The notes beneath the pieces were generated by a model. It was given only the letters and a program-made list of their open reading frames with translations, was not told the DNA's origin and did not search any database. From UBA11740 sp049273695 (GTDB taxonomy: Bacteria; Acidobacteriota; Blastocatellia; Pyrinomonadales; Pyrinomonadaceae): a DNA stretch of 64,000 nt. Numbering within the stretch: position 1 is the first letter of the stretch; every line of letters starts with the position of its first letter. Location of the stretch: positions 65,512 to 129,511 of the forward strand of contig JBASRE010000050.1 of NCBI GenBank assembly GCA_049273695.1, given 5' to 3'. Below, piece after piece: positions 50,537-59,404 of this stretch. A program made the position numbers and the translations under genes.

Positions 50537-51178
50537 TCAAATACCTTTTCGGAACTCAGCGTGAGCCAACAACACCCACGTTAAGATCATGGACGCCCAT
50601 AAAGGAAACCGGCGATAGACTTCCCGTTGCGCGTCTGAAGCCTGCAATTTCCGATCAGGGAACGCAGTTTCTATGAAGAACTGAACTACTATCGCGAGTA
50701 TTACAACGAGGCCGACATAGGCAAACGTTAACCACAGTCGTGTAGCACGGTAGGGAGCCCTTGGGACGATTATTGTGTTCGATTCATTCTGGGTTCGTAC
50801 ATCAGCGAGTGAGAAATTAGTGGCCCCTCTCTCCTGCTGTTCATTAAGCCATCCCTTAGCATCTCGGAGAGAATAAAATTGTCGAGTTAAATTTCGTCGA
50901 GGATCGCCCACTTCAAACTTGGGATCCTCCGCAAAAGCCGCAATTTTGTGCGCTCTTTTCAGAATGTTCTCGACGCGATCTTCACCAAACCAACTCACAT
51001 ACCAGTACGTAACGAAAAGAAGAGCCAAGATAGTGGTTGACCACAGAGGGAAGTGGGCCGGCGCAAGAGCATTTATTGTTACGCTAAGTAAGATCGTCAG
51101 ACACCATGCCCCGAAGCCGCCAAGAGCGGCGTTGAAAAGCGCATGTGACCACGGAATCTTTTTCACGAGATTGGTCAC
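50537..51178 (-). CDS. Four-helix membrane protein coupled to the toxin gene
   Basis: GTG 51178 overlaps the toxin stop (GTGA), giving 213 residues. TTG 51193 would be inside the toxin gene. Two hydrophobic pairs (about 13-35, 41-60 and 148-170, 190-205) flank a polar central domain with EDRVENILKRAHKIAAFAED and RQFYSLRDAKGWLNEQQERG. No family is recognised. Its overlap with the toxin gene suggests co-translation. It may be a membrane partner of the pair or a bystander. It ends just before the oxidoreductase gene on the same strand. Confidence 0.65.
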   Translation of the reverse strand: MTNLVKKIPWSHALFNAALGGFGAWCLTILLSVTINALAPAHFPLWSTTILALLFVTYWYVSWFGEDRVENILKRAHKIAAFAEDPKFEVGDPRRNLTRQFYSLRDAKGWLNEQQERGATNFSLADVRTQNESNTIIVPRAPYRATRLWLTFAYVGLVVILAIVVQFFIETAFPDRKLQASDAQREVYRRFPLWASMILTWVLLAHAEFRKGI

Positions 51179-51465
51179 AGCCTCTCTACCCAATAATTCG
51201 GCTTCCGGCTTGAATGCATCACGGCTAGGATGTAAACGCGTTCACCTTCTAATTGGTAAATCAGGCTGTAAGGAAAGCGATGCGTCCGGCATCGCCTAAC
51301 GTCGCCGCGCAGTCTCGTCCAAGCGCGCGGAAATCTCACGATTCGTGAAATGCAGTCTTCAATCTCTTCAAGAAAATCGTCACCTAACTGTGGATCGATC
51401 CGGTCATAGTGGTCCGTTGCATCGTCTAGTTCCTTCCGCGCATCAGGATGATAGCGGTGCTTCAT
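51175..51465 (-). CDS. RelE/ParE family toxin
   Basis: A 96-residue protein of the RelE/ParE superfamily: YHPDARKELDDATDHYDRID at the start, then DDFLEEIEDCISRIVRFP, RRCRTHRFPYSLIYQLEGERVYILAVMHSSRKPNYW. The C-terminal HSSRKPNYW is the ParE-type end. ParE proteins poison DNA gyrase and RelE cuts mRNA; the sequence alone does not decide, though ParE is more likely. The start ATG 51465 overlaps the antitoxin stop (ATGA), so the antitoxin is made first. Confidence 0.88.
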   Translation of the reverse strand: MKHRYHPDARKELDDATDHYDRIDPQLGDDFLEEIEDCISRIVRFPRAWTRLRGDVRRCRTHRFPYSLIYQLEGERVYILAVMHSSRKPNYWVERL

Positions 51466-51695
51466 CGATTTCGGCGCGTGCGTAGCTCTCGCATCACCTC
51501 TTCGCCGTCGATAGTTTGCACTTTGCCGTCGCGGATTTCTTGCATCCGTCTTTCGGCTTCCGCAGCCCAGGCTTCGTCAATTTCTTTTTGCTCGTCCCAA
51601 TCCAGGCTTTCGAGAAGGTGATCAGCCAACATCGCTCTCGCGCCGGGTGGAAGTGAAAGCGCATCCTTGATAATGTCATCGAAATTAGCAGCCAT
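51462..51695 (-). CDS. Antitoxin of the addiction module CHP02574 type
   Basis: A 77-residue acidic protein with FDDIIKDALSLPPGARAMLADHLLESL, DWDEQKEIDEAWAAEAERRM and a C-terminal GKVQTIDGEEVMRELR. This is the addiction-module component family that pairs with ParE-like toxins. ATG 51695 is preferred to TTG 51701. It is first in a three-gene overlapping operon with the toxin and the membrane protein. Confidence 0.85.
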   Translation of the reverse strand: MAANFDDIIKDALSLPPGARAMLADHLLESLDWDEQKEIDEAWAAEAERRMQEIRDGKVQTIDGEEVMRELRTRRNR

Positions 51696-51738
51696 TGCCA
51701 ATACTCCTCATTCCCAAAGTAGCTTGTCTATTCTAGGC

Positions 51739-52266
51739 TTAGTCAGCAAGGTCAAACAATCTCTTCAATTCCGAAATCCGCGCCAGATGATGATCGTCGT
51801 GTTCAGCGATGAAGAACGCGAGATCGATCACGCGAATCGGCGTCTTCAGTCGTGGATGCAAAGCTGTGCGTGAGACGAACTCTTCATCGTACGAATCGAG
51901 ACGCGCGACGAAAGTCATTCTTTCGTTGCGGAATGCACTGAGAATGTTTTCGATCGAATTCGCATTGTGATCCGCTTCGTGCGTCAATTGATTAGTCATG
52001 TCGGCGGCGGAGAGCGCGTCGCGTCCGGCTTCGAACTCGTCGAGCCGCTTCATTTCGAGTTCGCCTATATCGAGCAGATGCCCCGCCTGCTCCTGAATCG
52101 ACCACTTGTCACCGTCACGGCGCGTTAAGACTTCTTGTGACAATCCACTCGTCAGATCTTCCAGTCGTGCGGGCGTGCCGCGCACACGCTCAACGACGTT
52201 TCCGTACATGCCGAGCGGCAGCTCGAACTTAAATTGACGCTTAATCCATTCAGTACGATCGACCAT
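51739..52266 (-). CDS. DinB family protein
   Basis: A 175-residue four-helix-bundle protein. The usual metal ligands, three His, are seen in SIQEQAGHLLDIGELE (His near residue 60), EADHNANSIENILS and EHDDHHLARISELKRLF. DinB/YfiT proteins are metal-dependent thiol or glutathione-like transferases or damage-response proteins. ATG 52266 is directly next to the palindromic repeat at 52265-52417. It is on the same strand as the TA operon but separated by 43 bp. Confidence 0.87.
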   Translation of the reverse strand: MVDRTEWIKRQFKFELPLGMYGNVVERVRGTPARLEDLTSGLSQEVLTRRDGDKWSIQEQAGHLLDIGELEMKRLDEFEAGRDALSAADMTNQLTHEADHNANSIENILSAFRNERMTFVARLDSYDEEFVSRTALHPRLKTPIRVIDLAFFIAEHDDHHLARISELKRLFDLAD

Positions 52267-52417
52267 TTGGAGTGCGGCGACCTGGCGCCGCTTTGGATAC
52301 TCTTATATCCGCAAGGCGTTTAACGGAGGCCTGCTGCCCTCCGATGGCGGGCGGTAGCCCGCCTCCTAAACGTTCGACAAATTAACGGAAAGCGCCGTCA
52401 AGCCGGCGCACTCCATA
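52265..52417. repeat. TTTGGAGTGCGGCG composite palindrome with inner REP-like copy
   Basis: The outer arms TTTGGAGTGCGGCG / AAAGCGCCGTC...GGCGCACTCCA enclose a variant REP-like palindrome, GTTTAACGGAGG / CCTCCTAAAC (52318-52371), with GGGCGGTAGCCCGCC inside. One element appears nested within another. Confidence 0.7.
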
Positions 52418-54016
52418 TCACGCCAGCGGCACTGACTGTCCCGCCTGCACGTACGCGTGCTCATGAAAGAGCAGGCCTATGGCCACGCCCGGAATGGAAA
52501 CCAAGGCCGCCAGGAAACCGAGGTCTCCGGGGCCAAATCGTCCCATGTCGACAAGCACAGCCGATGCAAAAGCCGGCAAGGTGAACAGAACGAGGCCCAA
52601 CCCCAACCAAAACGATTTGCGATACCGCCCGCGAACCAACTCATGAGTCGCGAGCCGCGCATGCGCAGTCGGATGCGTCAGAGTAATCTCACCAATTACG
52701 CATAGAACGTGCAGCAGCACGCCGCCTCCGTATATCCAGAATAGCGGCTGAAGCGTTTCCGTCGGCCGAATACTCATGCCGAAAAAGCCGGCCATGATTA
52801 GCGCGATAGCGCCCAGCAATAATGCCTGAATCAACAAGTGCGGCGGCAGCAGAGGGTTTTGCCAAAGGTCACGAGCTTTCGCTTGCGCGAACAGATACGC
52901 CGTGTAGATAGCAGTCATGATCGACAAGGGAATTCCCGCGATCATCAACCAATATTGGAGCGCGACAGAACCGAACAGGCTGCCCAGAAAATGAATTGCC
53001 AGGACGAGTGAATAAGCAGCAATGATGAACGCGCCCTTCACCAGCCAACTTCGCCATTGCGGACGCGTGAAAATCATGTAGAACCGCGCCGGGTGCTCCA
53101 GGTCCCACAGGAGCAGCAGGCCGGTAATGCCGAGAAACACTCCCGATAGAATCGGAGCGGTCCATAGCCAGTGCACATTGTCGCGTCCCAGGAATCCAAA
53201 GAGCACCAGCACCGCCGCCACCAAATAGACTCCACTCGCAATTCCCTTGGTCCACGTGTACAGGCTCACGCGCCAATCCCACGGGATTGAATGCGCCACG
53301 TCGTAACTCAACAACGCCGCCGCCGAAGTGTTGTTATAAGTTGGATTGCCTGAGACAACGTGCTCTGCGGACTGCTGCTGTTCACTCCACATAAAGAGGC
53401 CAGCTTCGGGACGTCGCGCCGCCAAAGGATCGAGTGTCGCCTGGTGCGCGCCTTTATAGAAAAGCTTCGGCAACGTTTCTTTCTCAGGCCGGCGCACGTT
53501 CACCGCTTCGCGATTCACAATCTGCGCAACGTAAGAAGTCTGATCGTTCATGTCTCCGATCAGAATCGCTTGCGTCGGACACACGACCACGCAGGCCGGC
53601 TCAAGTCCCACATCGATGCGATGCGCGCAGAAGTTACATTTCTCGGCTGAGTGATCTTCCGGGTTGATAAAGATTGCATCGTACGGGCAGGCAGCCATGC
53701 AGGCTTTGCAGCCGATGCAAATCGACTTGTCGAAATCGACGATGCCGTCCGCGCGTTTGAACATTGCGGCAGTCGGGCAAGCAGTCACACACGGCGCGTG
53801 CGCGCACTGGTTGCAGCGTGTCACCTGGTGCGCGCGGCGCACTTGCGGCCAGACGCCGACGTCAACGTGCTTGACGTAAGTTCGGGTGACGCCGACCGGA
53901 ACGACGTTCTCGGACTTACAGGCGGTCGTGCACGCGTGACATCCAATGCAGCGAGTATGGTCGATTACCTTCGCCCACTGCACGCGATCAGTGTGAGCTG
54001 TTTCTGGCTCAATCAT
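52418..54016 (-). CDS. Fused 4Fe-4S and NrfD membrane subunit of a molybdoenzyme
   Basis: This 532-residue protein has an N-terminal DMSO-reductase chain B-like domain (1-200) with four cluster motifs: CIGCHACTTACKSEN, CNQCAHAPCVTACPT, CIGCKACMAACPYDA and CNFCAHRIDVGLEPACVVVCPT. The C-terminal NrfD-like membrane domain (about 245-530) has eight or more helices, starting SLYTWTKGIASGVYLVAAVL. The fusion carries out the electron transfer and quinone steps that PsrB and PsrC share between two proteins. The likely catalytic partner is the molybdopterin gene at 47481, cut off by about 1.9 kb of unrelated genes. ATG 54016. Confidence 0.9.
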   Translation of the reverse strand: MIEPETAHTDRVQWAKVIDHTRCIGCHACTTACKSENVVPVGVTRTYVKHVDVGVWPQVRRAHQVTRCNQCAHAPCVTACPTAAMFKRADGIVDFDKSICIGCKACMAACPYDAIFINPEDHSAEKCNFCAHRIDVGLEPACVVVCPTQAILIGDMNDQTSYVAQIVNREAVNVRRPEKETLPKLFYKGAHQATLDPLAARRPEAGLFMWSEQQQSAEHVVSGNPTYNNTSAAALLSYDVAHSIPWDWRVSLYTWTKGIASGVYLVAAVLVLFGFLGRDNVHWLWTAPILSGVFLGITGLLLLWDLEHPARFYMIFTRPQWRSWLVKGAFIIAAYSLVLAIHFLGSLFGSVALQYWLMIAGIPLSIMTAIYTAYLFAQAKARDLWQNPLLPPHLLIQALLLGAIALIMAGFFGMSIRPTETLQPLFWIYGGGVLLHVLCVIGEITLTHPTAHARLATHELVRGRYRKSFWLGLGLVLFTLPAFASAVLVDMGRFGPGDLGFLAALVSIPGVAIGLLFHEHAYVQAGQSVPLA

Positions 54017-54049
54017 GTTTGCGAGGCCGCGAATATAACACGGAACTGG

Positions 54050-54160
54050 GGTCCGAAGTCTGGAGTCTGAAGTCTGCAGTCATAAAGTAATTTCAAACCG
54101 GATCCCTGAAAGTCTGAGCACTTCAGGCTCCAGACTCAAGACTCAAGACTCCGGACTAAA
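54050..54160. repeat. AGTCTGGA heptad-word inverted repeat
   Basis: AGTCTGG-AGTCTGA-AGTCTGC-AGTC (about 54058-54082) and CCAGACTCAAGACTCAAGACTCCGGACT (about 54131-54158) are inverted arms with a 7-bp period. Confidence 0.7.
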
Positions 54161-54304
54161 ATTTCATTGACCCGCTTCGGAGCGAACCGCTAAGATGATT
54201 CAGGTCCCGCTCCAAGGCGTTTTCGCCTGACCAATTCAGTCCAGTTCTTGCCCATTACCTCTCCGACGTTAACTGAAACCCACGGCAAGGATTAAGCCCG
54301 ATAT

Positions 54305-55468
54305 ATGTCTGTCAAAATCGACGACCTGCTCGTCACCGCTACCGCGCACTTCGCTTCTGACCTGCACTTGAAAGCAGGCTCGTTCCCCATCATGCGCATC
54401 GGCGGTGAACTCTATCCCGTTGCCGAAGCGCCGAAGCTTTGCCCCGAAGACACGCTCGACATGGCGTTCTCGATGATGTCGAACCGCCAGAAACAGAAGC
54501 TGAAGGAAGTTTCCGAAGTCGATATCGCTTACAGCGTCAAAGGTCTGGGGCGTTTTCGCGCGAACATTTTTCAGCAGCGCGGCACAGTGAGTATCGTTCT
54601 GCGCGTGATTCCCGATCAGAGCAAGAGCTCAGCGGCGCTCGGCCTGCCCGCCGTGATTGATCGAATCGCCGAAGAGCGACGCGGCTTGATTCTCGTCACT
54701 GGCGCGACCGGGTCAGGCAAATCGACGACGCTGGCGGCGATGATCGATCGCATCAACACGACGCGGTCTGGTCATATCGTAACGATTGAAGATCCGATTG
54801 AGTTTCTCCATCGCGACAAAGTGGCCTTTGTCACTCAGCGCGAAGTGGACGTTGATACGCGGTCGTTCGCTGAAGCTTTGCGCGGCGCGCTTCGCCAGGA
54901 CCCGGACGTGATTCTGGTCGGTGAGATGCGCGACCTGGAAACGATCAGCACTGCGCTGACCGCGGCTGAGACCGGACATCTCGTGTTATCGACGTTGCAC
55001 ACACTCGACGCGACCGAAACGATCATGCGCATCGTCTCATCGTTCCCTTCGCACCAGCAGAAGTCTGTGCGCATTCAGTTGGCGGGAATTCTGAAAGCGG
55101 TGATTTCGATGCGGCTGGTGCGCTCCGCCAAAGGTTCAGGACGCGTGCCGGCAGTCGAAGTGATGGTTTCGACGGCGCTGATTCGCGATCACATCGTCAA
55201 CGAAGACAAGACTTCCTTGATTCGCGAAGCGATCGCGAATGGCGCATCGCAGTACAACATGCAGACATTCGATCAGTCTCTGTTCCATCTGCTTCAGTCG
55301 CGCCAGATCACTTACGAAGAAGCGATTCATAACGCGACCAATCCGGACGAGTTCAAGATGCGCGTGTCGGGAATTTTCTCCACCGACCAAACGACGATGG
55401 AAAACTCGAGCGCGATGAACTTCTTTGAGCCACCACCGGAAGAGTTCGAGCGGATTGTGAGCCGCTGA
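54305..55468 (+). CDS. PilT-family type IV pilus retraction ATPase
   Basis: This 387-residue cytoplasmic hexameric ATPase has an N-terminal PAS-like domain (1-105, AHFASDLHLKAGSFPIMRIGG), Walker A GATGSGKSTT (near 138), the Asp box TIEDPIEFLH, Walker B VILVGEMRDLETIS and the His box TGHLVLSTLHT. It powers pilus retraction and twitching motility, or is the PilU-like helper. No pilus genes are adjacent, as is common for pilT. The start is ATG 54305. The last 25 residues are polar and end in a PPPEEFERIVSR tail. Confidence 0.93.
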   Translation: MSVKIDDLLVTATAHFASDLHLKAGSFPIMRIGGELYPVAEAPKLCPEDTLDMAFSMMSNRQKQKLKEVSEVDIAYSVKGLGRFRANIFQQRGTVSIVLRVIPDQSKSSAALGLPAVIDRIAEERRGLILVTGATGSGKSTTLAAMIDRINTTRSGHIVTIEDPIEFLHRDKVAFVTQREVDVDTRSFAEALRGALRQDPDVILVGEMRDLETISTALTAAETGHLVLSTLHTLDATETIMRIVSSFPSHQQKSVRIQLAGILKAVISMRLVRSAKGSGRVPAVEVMVSTALIRDHIVNEDKTSLIREAIANGASQYNMQTFDQSLFHLLQSRQITYEEAIHNATNPDEFKMRVSGIFSTDQTTMENSSAMNFFEPPPEEFERIVSR

Positions 55469-55552
55469 CGATCACGGCCGAATTCAAGTTCCCACGCTCC
55501 GACTTTTGGTTTAAGCACCTTTGAAAAAGGCGAGTAGTGTCGTACTCACCCT

Positions 55553-55654
55553 CGCTCTGCGTCTCTTTGAAATGCTCTGTGTCTCCGTGGTGAGTTTCTT
55601 GCTTAGATATTTTCACCACAGAGGCACAGAGGACACACAGAGACACAGAGAAAA
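55553..55654. repeat. CACAGAGACAC inverted repeat
   Basis: CTCTGTGTCTCCGTGGTGA (55575-55593) and TCACCACAGAGGCACAGAG (55613-55631) are inverted, with further CACAGAG words beyond. This is the main content of the 310-bp gap after the PilT gene. The rest of the gap has no gene that I can support. Confidence 0.7.
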
Positions 55655-55778
55655 TCAAACCCTTCTGCGCCATTCTGCGCACTTCACCCCTCATTACTCA
55701 CCATTGGCCACACAACTCCGCGTTTCAAATAGGATTTGTTTTTGCGGGCCATCGGATCGGCGCTAAGCTTAGCGCGTC

Positions 55779-56894
55779 ATGCAACGCGAGCACGCCCTCA
55801 ACTCAACCTTATCGAAGTGGATTCTGATTGGTCTTGGTTGGGCGGTGTTCGCTCTTTTCTTCGCCAGCGAACTCGTAGTCAGACGCGCCTATGCGGGCTT
55901 TCCCGCGAACATCAAACGCGCTCTGCTGATATGGTCGATTTGCGCAGGTCTCTGGTTCGCAGCCACCCCACTGATTCTTTGGTTAGCTCGCCGTTTTCCG
56001 ATTGACCGCCAAAGATGGGTAGGCAGCAGCCTTATGCATCTCGCCGTGAGCGGCGTGATCTCTTTTGTTCTGCTGGGAATCTATACCGCGGTCACATCTG
56101 CACTCGTTTTTACTGGCGGAAGGCAGACGTTGTGGCAGGCATTCCGCGCGCAACTCGTTGGGAGCTTTCATGCCGAGGTGCTCACTTATTGGATGGTGAT
56201 CGGCCTCAGTCATGGGATCGATTACTACCGCAAATATCGTGAACGTGAGTTGCGCGCTTCGCAACTTGAAGCCAGGCTGACCCAGGCGCGTCTCGACGCG
56301 CTGCGCATGCAGCTCCATCCGCATTTCCTTTTCAACACGCTGAACTCGATATCGGTCCTCATGAGCGAGGATGTGACGGCGGCGCGCCGGATGCTGACAA
56401 GACTCAGCGATCTGCTGCGAGCGAGTCTCGATAATGCAGCGACACATGAAGTCTCGTTAAAAGAAGAACTCGAGTTTCTGAATAACTATCTGCAAATTGA
56501 GCAGACGCGCTTTCACGATCGATTGACGGTCAGAATGGATATCGATCCTGCAGTCCTGACCGCGACGGTGCCGAATCTGATCTTGCAGCCGCTGGTCGAA
56601 AACGCGATTCGTCACGGCATTGCGCCACGGGCGCAGCCGGGAGTAATTGATATCTCCGCGGCGCGCGAAAACGGCATGGTGCGACTGAAAGTCTGTGACA
56701 ACGGAGCAGGTCTCGGCTCAGCCGGAGCGGCAGGATTGACCAAGGGAATCGGTTTGGCGAACACGCAAGCGCGACTCGACCAGCTTTACGGCGCCAATCA
56801 CAGTTTCGAGATGCACAGTCCTGACAGCGGCGGCTTCGAAGTAACCATTCTCATTCCATTTCGCAACGGCTCAAGTACGGCGGACGAGACTTAG
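55779..56894 (+). CDS. LytS/YehU-type sensor histidine kinase
   Basis: A 371-residue protein with four predicted transmembrane helices (residues 12-32, 48-66, 85-108 and 120-148) and no extra periplasmic domain. The phosphorylated His is in QLHPHFLFNTLNSISVLMSE (near residue 183, His_kinase family). The HATPase domain has LQPLVENAIRHGIAPRAQPG and DNGAGLGSAGAAGL. It signals to the LytTR regulator three bases downstream. The signal is unknown. Confidence 0.9.
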   Translation: MQREHALNSTLSKWILIGLGWAVFALFFASELVVRRAYAGFPANIKRALLIWSICAGLWFAATPLILWLARRFPIDRQRWVGSSLMHLAVSGVISFVLLGIYTAVTSALVFTGGRQTLWQAFRAQLVGSFHAEVLTYWMVIGLSHGIDYYRKYRERELRASQLEARLTQARLDALRMQLHPHFLFNTLNSISVLMSEDVTAARRMLTRLSDLLRASLDNAATHEVSLKEELEFLNNYLQIEQTRFHDRLTVRMDIDPAVLTATVPNLILQPLVENAIRHGIAPRAQPGVIDISAARENGMVRLKVCDNGAGLGSAGAAGLTKGIGLANTQARLDQLYGANHSFEMHSPDSGGFEVTILIPFRNGSSTADET

Positions 56895-56897
56895 AGC

Positions 56898-57668
56898 ATG
56901 CACAAGATTCGCACGATCATTGCTGACGACGAGCCGCTGGCGCGACGGGGAATTCGTGCTCAGCTTAAAAGCGAAAAAGACTTCGAAGTTATTTCTGAAT
57001 GCCGCAATGGCCACGAAGCCGTGAGAACGATTGAAACAGAGTCGCCGGATCTGGTCTTTCTTGATGTCCAAATGCCGGAGCTCGACGGCTTTGGTGTGGT
57101 GGATGCAATCGGGCCGGCGCGCATGCCGGCCGTGATCTTTGTGACCGCTTACGACCGTTATGCTCTGCGGGCTTTTGAAGTCCACGCCCTGGACTATTTG
57201 CTTAAGCCTTTTGACGACGACCGCTTTGCGGGTGCGCTGCAACGGGCGCGGCGGCACATTGAGCGCAAGGACATCGACGACCTGGGCCGACGATTACAGG
57301 GCTTGCTGGACGATCTCCAGCCGCGGAACAAATATGTGGATCGCCTGGTTATCAAATCCGCCGGCCGAATCTTCTTCCTGAGCGTGGCCGAAGTTGATTG
57401 GATCGAAGCGGCCGACAATTATGTGCGGCTGCACGCCGGCAGTGAATCGCATCTTCTGCGGGAGACGATGAATAATCTCGAAAAGAAATTGGATCCGGAA
57501 CACTTTCTGCGCATCCACCGCTCGCGAATCGTAAACATTCAAAGAGTCAAAGAATTACGTCCACTGTTTCGCGGAGAGTACGACATCCTGCTGAAGGACG
57601 GCACGCGATTGGAAACCGGCCGCGGCTATCGGGATCGGATACAGAAGCTGATGACTGAGGCATCGTGA
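56898..57668 (+). CDS. LytTR-family response regulator
   Basis: A 256-residue cytoplasmic response regulator. The receiver (1-120) has acidic residues at IADDEPLARRG, the phospho-Asp in VFLDVQMPELDGF (near 55) and Lys in LLKPFDDDRF. The LytTR DNA-binding domain (about 150-250) includes VAEVDWIEAADNYVRLHAG and FLRIHRSRIVNIQRVKEL. It acts with the LytS-like kinase gene immediately upstream. The pair usually controls envelope or transporter genes, and the target here is unknown. Confidence 0.93.
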   Translation: MHKIRTIIADDEPLARRGIRAQLKSEKDFEVISECRNGHEAVRTIETESPDLVFLDVQMPELDGFGVVDAIGPARMPAVIFVTAYDRYALRAFEVHALDYLLKPFDDDRFAGALQRARRHIERKDIDDLGRRLQGLLDDLQPRNKYVDRLVIKSAGRIFFLSVAEVDWIEAADNYVRLHAGSESHLLRETMNNLEKKLDPEHFLRIHRSRIVNIQRVKELRPLFRGEYDILLKDGTRLETGRGYRDRIQKLMTEAS

Positions 57669-57886
57669 CAAGTATTCGCTGATCTTTCACCACCACCCAG
57701 CCTCTTTTCACCTCGGGATCTTCGGCGTTAGCCACAAACTGGTTTCCAAAACCGTCGGGTGGGTCCAGCCTGTGGCGATTCTGAGGATACTTTTAATGAA
57801 ACCAAACGAAACGGTCGCTGGCAAGTCGTGGCTTCTTATCTTTCAAACAAAAAATGAAAGCGAATCAACCAAAGGGAAGGACGAAT

Positions 57887-58333
57887 ATGAAACGAATCAT
57901 CGCCACCGGAGTGTTAGTTCTGACGGTTTGCTGCGTTGGAGCCTATGCCCAGGAAGCCGACAAAGAGCGAGAGGCAATTAAACAAACCGCGCTTGACTAT
58001 GTTGAGGGCTGGTACGAAGCGAATGCCGAACGGATGGAACGCGCGCTCCACCCGGAACTCGCAAAACGGATCGTACGCAACAGTCCGGAGGGCCGTAGCC
58101 GCCTCGATCAAATGGGCGCGATGGCGCTGGTGCAAGGCGTCAAGCGTGGCGGCGGTAAGGACACTCCGAAAGACAATCAACAAAAGGACGTGATCATCCT
58201 GGATGTTTTTGAGAACACAGCCAGCGTCAAAGCAGTCATGTCGGGCTGGATCGACTACATGCATCTGGCGAAGTTCAACGGGCGCTGGGTGATCGTGAAC
58301 GTGCTTTGGGAATTGAAGCCGCAGAAGAAATAG
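57887..58333 (+). CDS. Secreted lumazine-binding-like (NTF2-fold) protein
   Basis: ATG 57887 with GGAAGGA seven bases upstream gives 148 residues. A signal peptide (MKRIIATGVLVLTVCC) is followed by an NTF2-like fold: IKQTALDYVEGWYEANAERMERALHPEL, SVKAVMSGWIDYMHLAKFNGRWVIVNVLWE. This matches the putative lumazine-binding protein group, and the actual ligand is unknown. It is a single gene, with no obvious relation to the LytTR pair upstream. Confidence 0.8.
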   Translation: MKRIIATGVLVLTVCCVGAYAQEADKEREAIKQTALDYVEGWYEANAERMERALHPELAKRIVRNSPEGRSRLDQMGAMALVQGVKRGGGKDTPKDNQQKDVIILDVFENTASVKAVMSGWIDYMHLAKFNGRWVIVNVLWELKPQKK

Positions 58334-58367
58334 CGTCCGGTTTGGCTCAAAAGTCCGAAGCTTTGAT

Positions 58368-58567
58368 GTTTCATTCACACCGGCTTTAGCCCGGTGATAA
58401 CGAAGAAACGAGACAAAGAACCGTTTTAACGGTTTCCTCTTCGAAGTCCTAACATGACACTCTAAAGAATGAGCAAGTTATGTCATCTGTCACGGGGACA
58501 AACCGTTGAAACGGTTTCCAACTTCTTGCCGTGCCCGACACCGGGCTAAAGCCCGGTGTGAATGAAA
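58368..58567. repeat. CACCGGGCTAAAGCCCGGTG composite palindrome
   Basis: The outer arms TTTCATTCACACCGGC-TTTAGCCCGGTG and CACCGGGCTAAAGCCCGGTGTGAATGAAA enclose ACCGTTTTAACGGTTT and AACCGTTGAAACGGTTT hairpins. It fills the gap before the GIN-domain gene. A related CACCTCGCTTCAGCGAGGTG version is at 62311-62428. Confidence 0.75.
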
Positions 58568-58600
58568 GCACGGCAAGTAAGCAGTTAGGGAGGAAGCAAC

Positions 58601-59323
58601 ATGTACAAAATTCGTGGCGTTCTGCTCGGGGCCGGCGTTATCGGTCTCGCGTGGCTGTCTTTGGCTGTCCAACCAACGAAAACTCAGATGGAGCCGGTGG
58701 TAAGCGTGGCACCACGCCAAGGAGTGCCGCTCGCGCCGTTCACCTCAGTAGAGTTGAATGGCGTCAAAGCCGTCCTTCAATACGGATCTCCACAGCGAGT
58801 GACGATGCTCAAAGGCAGTGAAGATGTTTCCCGGATAGCGGTCACCCAGGAGCGGCTGGTCATCGACAAATGCCGGGACAAGTGTCCACGGGGATACGAA
58901 ATTCAAGTTGAGATTGTGACGCCGCTCATCAATGCCATTGCGGTTGCCAACGGCGGCCTGATCGAAAGTCGAGGGGACTTCCCGCTTCAGCCGGCCATGA
59001 GTCTCGCCGTCAGACACGGTGGCACAGTTGACGCCCGGACAATTTCAGCGAACAACATCACTGCTGCAGTCGCGCAGGGTGGGAGAATTCTCGCTAGCCC
59101 GCAAGTGACAATGGTCGCCAGCGTCTCCAACGGCGGCGTAATTACTTATTGGGGGAACGCGCAAGTCACGTCATCGACCGAACATGGAGGAGCGGTCACC
59201 AAAGGCGCCGCCGGCGATCTGGACAAACCTCTGTCTGATGTCGAGGCGCCGGATTCGTGCTCGCCCAATGTCCCGGCGCCTCCGCCAGTTCGTGCAAAGC
59301 GTTCGCGGACAATTGTTATCTAA
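58601..59323 (+). CDS. GIN-domain exported protein (DUF2807)
   Basis: A 240-residue protein. A signal peptide (1-22) is followed by a beta-helical GIN domain, with FTSVELNGVKAVLQYGSPQR at the start and repeating Gly/Asn/Val turns such as AIAVANGGLIESRGDF, RHGGTVDARTI and SNGGVITYWG. The GIN domain is known from putative autotransporter adhesin heads, with no enzyme activity shown. GGGAGGA stands before ATG 58601. The Cys pair CRDKC (near 92) may be a disulfide. The C-terminus is basic. Confidence 0.82.
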   Translation: MYKIRGVLLGAGVIGLAWLSLAVQPTKTQMEPVVSVAPRQGVPLAPFTSVELNGVKAVLQYGSPQRVTMLKGSEDVSRIAVTQERLVIDKCRDKCPRGYEIQVEIVTPLINAIAVANGGLIESRGDFPLQPAMSLAVRHGGTVDARTISANNITAAVAQGGRILASPQVTMVASVSNGGVITYWGNAQVTSSTEHGGAVTKGAAGDLDKPLSDVEAPDSCSPNVPAPPPVRAKRSRTIVI

Positions 59324-59404
59324 CGATTGGTGACAGGATTGCGGTCGTGTTGTTGCAGCCTGTTTGTTTAAGCTGAACCCGCAGCTGTCGAGCGAGTTCC
59401 GACG

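Noticed and set aside
52418..54016. FeS/NrfD fusion considered as a second alternative complex III
   Set aside because: It has no actD-, actE- or actF-like neighbours or heme motifs, so a separate molybdoenzyme partner is more likely.
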